NCBI GenBank assembly: GCA_021740385.1
Contig: JAIOZY010000011.1
Coordinates: 1 to 64,000, forward strand
Direction of reading: 5' to 3'
Length of the DNA: 64,000 nt
Source: Prolixibacteraceae bacterium
GTDB taxonomy: Bacteria; Bacteroidota; Bacteroidia; Bacteroidales; Prolixibacteraceae
In this document: positions 61,704 to 64,000 of the stretch, piece by piece
How positions within the stretch are numbered: position 1 is the stretch's first letter
How the letters are laid out: each line of letters begins with the position of its first letter
Made by a program: the position numbers and the translations under genes
Notes under the pieces: model-generated
The model's database searches: none
Seen by the model: only the letters and a program-made list of their open reading frames with translations
What the model was told of the DNA's origin: nothing

Positions 61704-64000
61704 CTATCGGGTTATTTTGAAATCGGTTTTCCCTTCAAACGGATTGGCCTTCAAACCGGCCTTCGTAACTTCCACTTCTTTCAGGATGTTATCCTCCGGG
61801 AGGCAAACCAATGCTTTAGCAGTGCCATCGCCAAACACTTTCAGTTCCAGTTTGCTCCAGTCCATGAACTTGGTCGACTGGGCCAGTTTAATGTGCGGTA
61901 TGGCGGCTCCCTCACGCACTAGCATAACAACAGGGATTTCCCCGGCTTCAATCGTATTCCAGCCGCTGCTGTATACGTTGCCAGTCTGGTAATCGATCCA
62001 TTTCCCGTTACCGGGCAGATACACATTTCTCGAAGTTACTTCTTCGAACAATGGTGCTACAAGTATATCAGAACCAAACAGGTATTCATCGTCAATTAAC
62101 CATGCGCCGGGATCATCGGGGTATTCAACAAACAGGGCCCTGAGCATGGGCAGCCCGTTTTCCGATGCATGTTTGGCCTGTGCATAAATGTAAGGCATGA
62201 GTTGGTAGCGCATATTGGCAGCATCGCGGAACCCGTTCAAAAAATCGTTGCTGTACTCCCACGGTTCAGTTGGAGGTGTACCGTGGCTGCGTGTGTGTGA
62301 TGTAAGCATACCGAAGGGAGTCCAGCGGGCATAAAGGTCCTCGGGGGCCGCTTCAACAAAGCCGCCAATGTCGTGACTCCAGAAAGTGAAGCCGCTAAGC
62401 CCCATTGATAAGCCTCCCCGTAAACTGGCCGACATGGAGGTATTTGTACAGGCCGGGTCGCCGCCCCAATGAACCGGGTAACGCTGGCTGCCGGCCCAGG
62501 TACTTCGGGCCCACATAATCTGTTCGCCTTTCACCTCGCGGGTAATATCGGCAACAGCTTTGTTGTAGCGCAACGGGTACAGGTTATGTTCGTAAAAACC
62601 GGTACGTCCCGAGGCGTATATCCCGTTCAGCGGGGCTGCTTCGCCAAAATCGACTTTTATGGCACCTACACCGAGTTCCAGCAAACCGGCAATTTTATCC
62701 TGGTACCATTTCACGGTAGCCGGGTTCGAAAAATCGAGCACGGCATCTTCATACGGAAGGTTCCCTTTCGGGTTCTTCACGTACAGTTCGTTTTCAATAA
62801 TTTCGTCGAAAAGGGTATTTTTGGGCACAAAATACGGTAACTGCCACAGGCAGGTTTCAAAGCCGTCTTTTTTGAAATCTTTAATCATTTGTACAGGATC
62901 GTCGAAGCGTGATTTCGAGAACTGGTAATCGCAGCGCCAGTCGGTTTCGAACCATCCGGTATCGAAGTGGATCACATCGCACGGAACCTTGTTTTCACGC
63001 AGTTTCTTTGTAACGTTGCGTCCATCTTCTTCGGAAAAATAGGTAATGCGGCTCATCCAGAACCCAAAGGACCACAGTGGTGGCATGGCTGCTTTCCCGG
63101 TAAGGTTGGTGTATTCATCAAGTACCTCTTTGGGTGAACCCAGGAAGATGAACAAGTCGAGGGATTCATCGCCGATCATCAGTTGTTGCACCCCGTTGAA
63201 ATATTTTCCAAAGTCGCAGGTAATGGGTGTTGATGTGTGCATAAATACCCCGTAACCGTTGCTGCTCATGTAAAACGGAATGGGTTTGTACATCGTTTCA
63301 TTCTGAATACCGTTGGCATCGTCGGTATACAACACAACTTTTTGTCCGCGTTTGTTAAACTGTGTGTACGATTCGCCCAGGCCGAATATCTTTTCATCGG
63401 GTGTTAAGCCAAAGGCAGCCGAAAAGCTGCGTGAGTAATCGCTTGCGCGACGAACATAACAAAACGGCAATACCGGCGTATAGGTTTTACCGGCATTATC
63501 GGAGTTGTGGTTTGTTTCGGTCAGCAGTTTCCCGTTTGCATCGTAGAACAATACTTTCCATGGATTTTCCATGATCACAACACTTCCGCCTTCAGAAGTA
63601 TATTTATGCCCACCTTCTATTGCAGCATATTGCCATGAATTGTCAACAGGCGCCACACCATCAACCAGCATCAGCGAGGGCTGGTCTTCAGTAAAATCGG
63701 GCCCGCTGTTCATATGGAGGCGCACCGTGCGTGGTGAAACAAATTCAATGCTGAACGGAAGTTTAGGTGAAGCTTCATACTCAATGGAGGGAAACTCGTT
63801 TGGTTTCACCGGAAATAAGCTTGCCAGCATGTTGTTAAATGCCATGCGGGTTGAGTATTCATACCTTTTGTACTCAACTTTCCCGGAAGCGGTTTCCGGA
63901 TTGAACGATGCCAGGTTATCGGCAAAATAATAAGTGTTTGTAAAACTCCTGAAATCCGGGCTGATATCGACCGGTTCGTTGTTGGTTCCCATTTGCTGTA
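61704..64000 (-). CDS. GH31-family α-glucosidase/α-xylosidase (5' end cut by the window)
   Basis: At least 764 residues; an ATG lies at 63992 but the frame stays open to the window edge (…QQMGTNN), so the signal peptide is probably outside. GH31 features are the N-terminal β-sandwich, FGLGESYTQFNKRG, WSFGFWMSRITYFSEEDG, CDVIHFDTGWFE, the nucleophile Asp in GAIKVDFGEAAP and the acid/base Asp in HWGGDPACTNTSM. FWMSRITY and the lack of an insert favour the α-xylosidase (YicI-like) branch. It ends the window's glycan-degrading set. Confidence 0.92.
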   Translation of the reverse strand, partial: QQMGTNNEPVDISPDFRSFTNTYYFADNLASFNPETASGKVEYKRYEYSTRMAFNNMLASLFPVKPNEFPSIEYEASPKLPFSIEFVSPRTVRLHMNSGPDFTEDQPSLMLVDGVAPVDNSWQYAAIEGGHKYTSEGGSVVIMENPWKVLFYDANGKLLTETNHNSDNAGKTYTPVLPFCYVRRASDYSRSFSAAFGLTPDEKIFGLGESYTQFNKRGQKVVLYTDDANGIQNETMYKPIPFYMSSNGYGVFMHTSTPITCDFGKYFNGVQQLMIGDESLDLFIFLGSPKEVLDEYTNLTGKAAMPPLWSFGFWMSRITYFSEEDGRNVTKKLRENKVPCDVIHFDTGWFETDWRCDYQFSKSRFDDPVQMIKDFKKDGFETCLWQLPYFVPKNTLFDEIIENELYVKNPKGNLPYEDAVLDFSNPATVKWYQDKIAGLLELGVGAIKVDFGEAAPLNGIYASGRTGFYEHNLYPLRYNKAVADITREVKGEQIMWARSTWAGSQRYPVHWGGDPACTNTSMSASLRGGLSMGLSGFTFWSHDIGGFVEAAPEDLYARWTPFGMLTSHTRSHGTPPTEPWEYSNDFLNGFRDAANMRYQLMPYIYAQAKHASENGLPMLRALFVEYPDDPGAWLIDDEYLFGSDILVAPLFEEVTSRNVYLPGNGKWIDYQTGNVYSSGWNTIEAGEIPVVMLVREGAAIPHIKLAQSTKFMDWSKLELKVFGDGTAKALVCLPEDNILKEVEVTKAGLKANPFEGKTDFKITR

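Noticed and set aside
54141-63992. Polysaccharide utilisation locus
   Set aside because: GH127, DUF1080 and GH31 genes are scattered on both strands with no SusC/SusD pair or dedicated regulator between them.

Overview
The window looks like a chromosomal segment of a Bacteroidota bacterium, most likely a Bacteroidales/Marinilabiliales-type marine or anaerobic polysaccharide degrader. The evidence is moderate GC, promoter boxes of the Bacteroidota form TAnnTTTG, type IX secretion C-terminal sorting domains, SusCD-free glycoside hydrolases (GH5, GH16, GH127, GH31), stand-alone DUF4143 ATPases, and many short palindromic repeats between genes. Genus cannot be fixed from the sequence alone.

Layout. 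1-5.9 kb: end of an unknown gene, an O-antigen-ligase/TPR membrane protein, a repeat-rich gap with three copies of a 47-bp palindromic element, a GH5 lipoprotein and a transglutaminase-like lipoprotein. 5.9-21.2 kb: a signalling/transport block made of an ABC transporter of the TrpXYZ type (one single and two tandem-duplicated substrate-binding proteins, permease, ATPase), a STAS fusion protein, a CstA-type carrier, an RsbW-like/GNAT fusion, and a partner-switching set (STAS, RsbW-like kinase, Cache-HAMP-SpoIIE phosphatase) with an NMT1-like binding protein. 21.3-29.5 kb: two DUF4143 ATPases with palindromic promoter sites, a 1050-residue ABCG-like exporter, a secreted GH16 enzyme and tRNA-Lys(CTT). 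29.6-36.3 kb: a coiled-coil lipoprotein, then a TonB-dependent receptor (start apparently frameshifted), a YfiR-domain histidine kinase, a response regulator and a receiver-kinase hybrid. 36.3-53.4 kb: a long leftward histidine operon, hisL leader-hisG-hisD-hisC-hisB-hisH-hisA-hisF-hisE, interrupted by unrelated cargo (four-helix-bundle genes, purU, a T9SS protein plus redoxin, SatD-DUF3307, glycosyltransferase plus membrane protein). 53.6-64 kb: a zinc-ribbon protein, GH127, a HEPN/MNT relic, D-lactate dehydrogenase, slipin with its GntR regulator, a DUF1080 hydrolase, a YhcG-type nuclease and a GH31 enzyme cut by the window end.

The most unusual signal is in the his operon. Two divergent genes of the S23/four-helix-bundle family each sit in a small element whose two ends are inverted arrays of short tandem repeats: 3 perfect heptamers at each end of one, 4 decamers at each end of the other. 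At least two gene-less miniature versions with other repeat units lie at other junctions of the same operon (after hisB and between hisG and hisD). The elements tend to abut stop codons. A second, GC-rich palindromic family (C5T-A3G5 type) has entered the ends of the coding sequences themselves: the N-termini of HisB and HisD and the C-termini of HisC and a redoxin are encoded by repeat DNA. The operon is headed by a readable attenuator: an 18-residue leader peptide with five histidines followed by a terminator hairpin.

All functions are inferred from reading the sequence; no database search was run.
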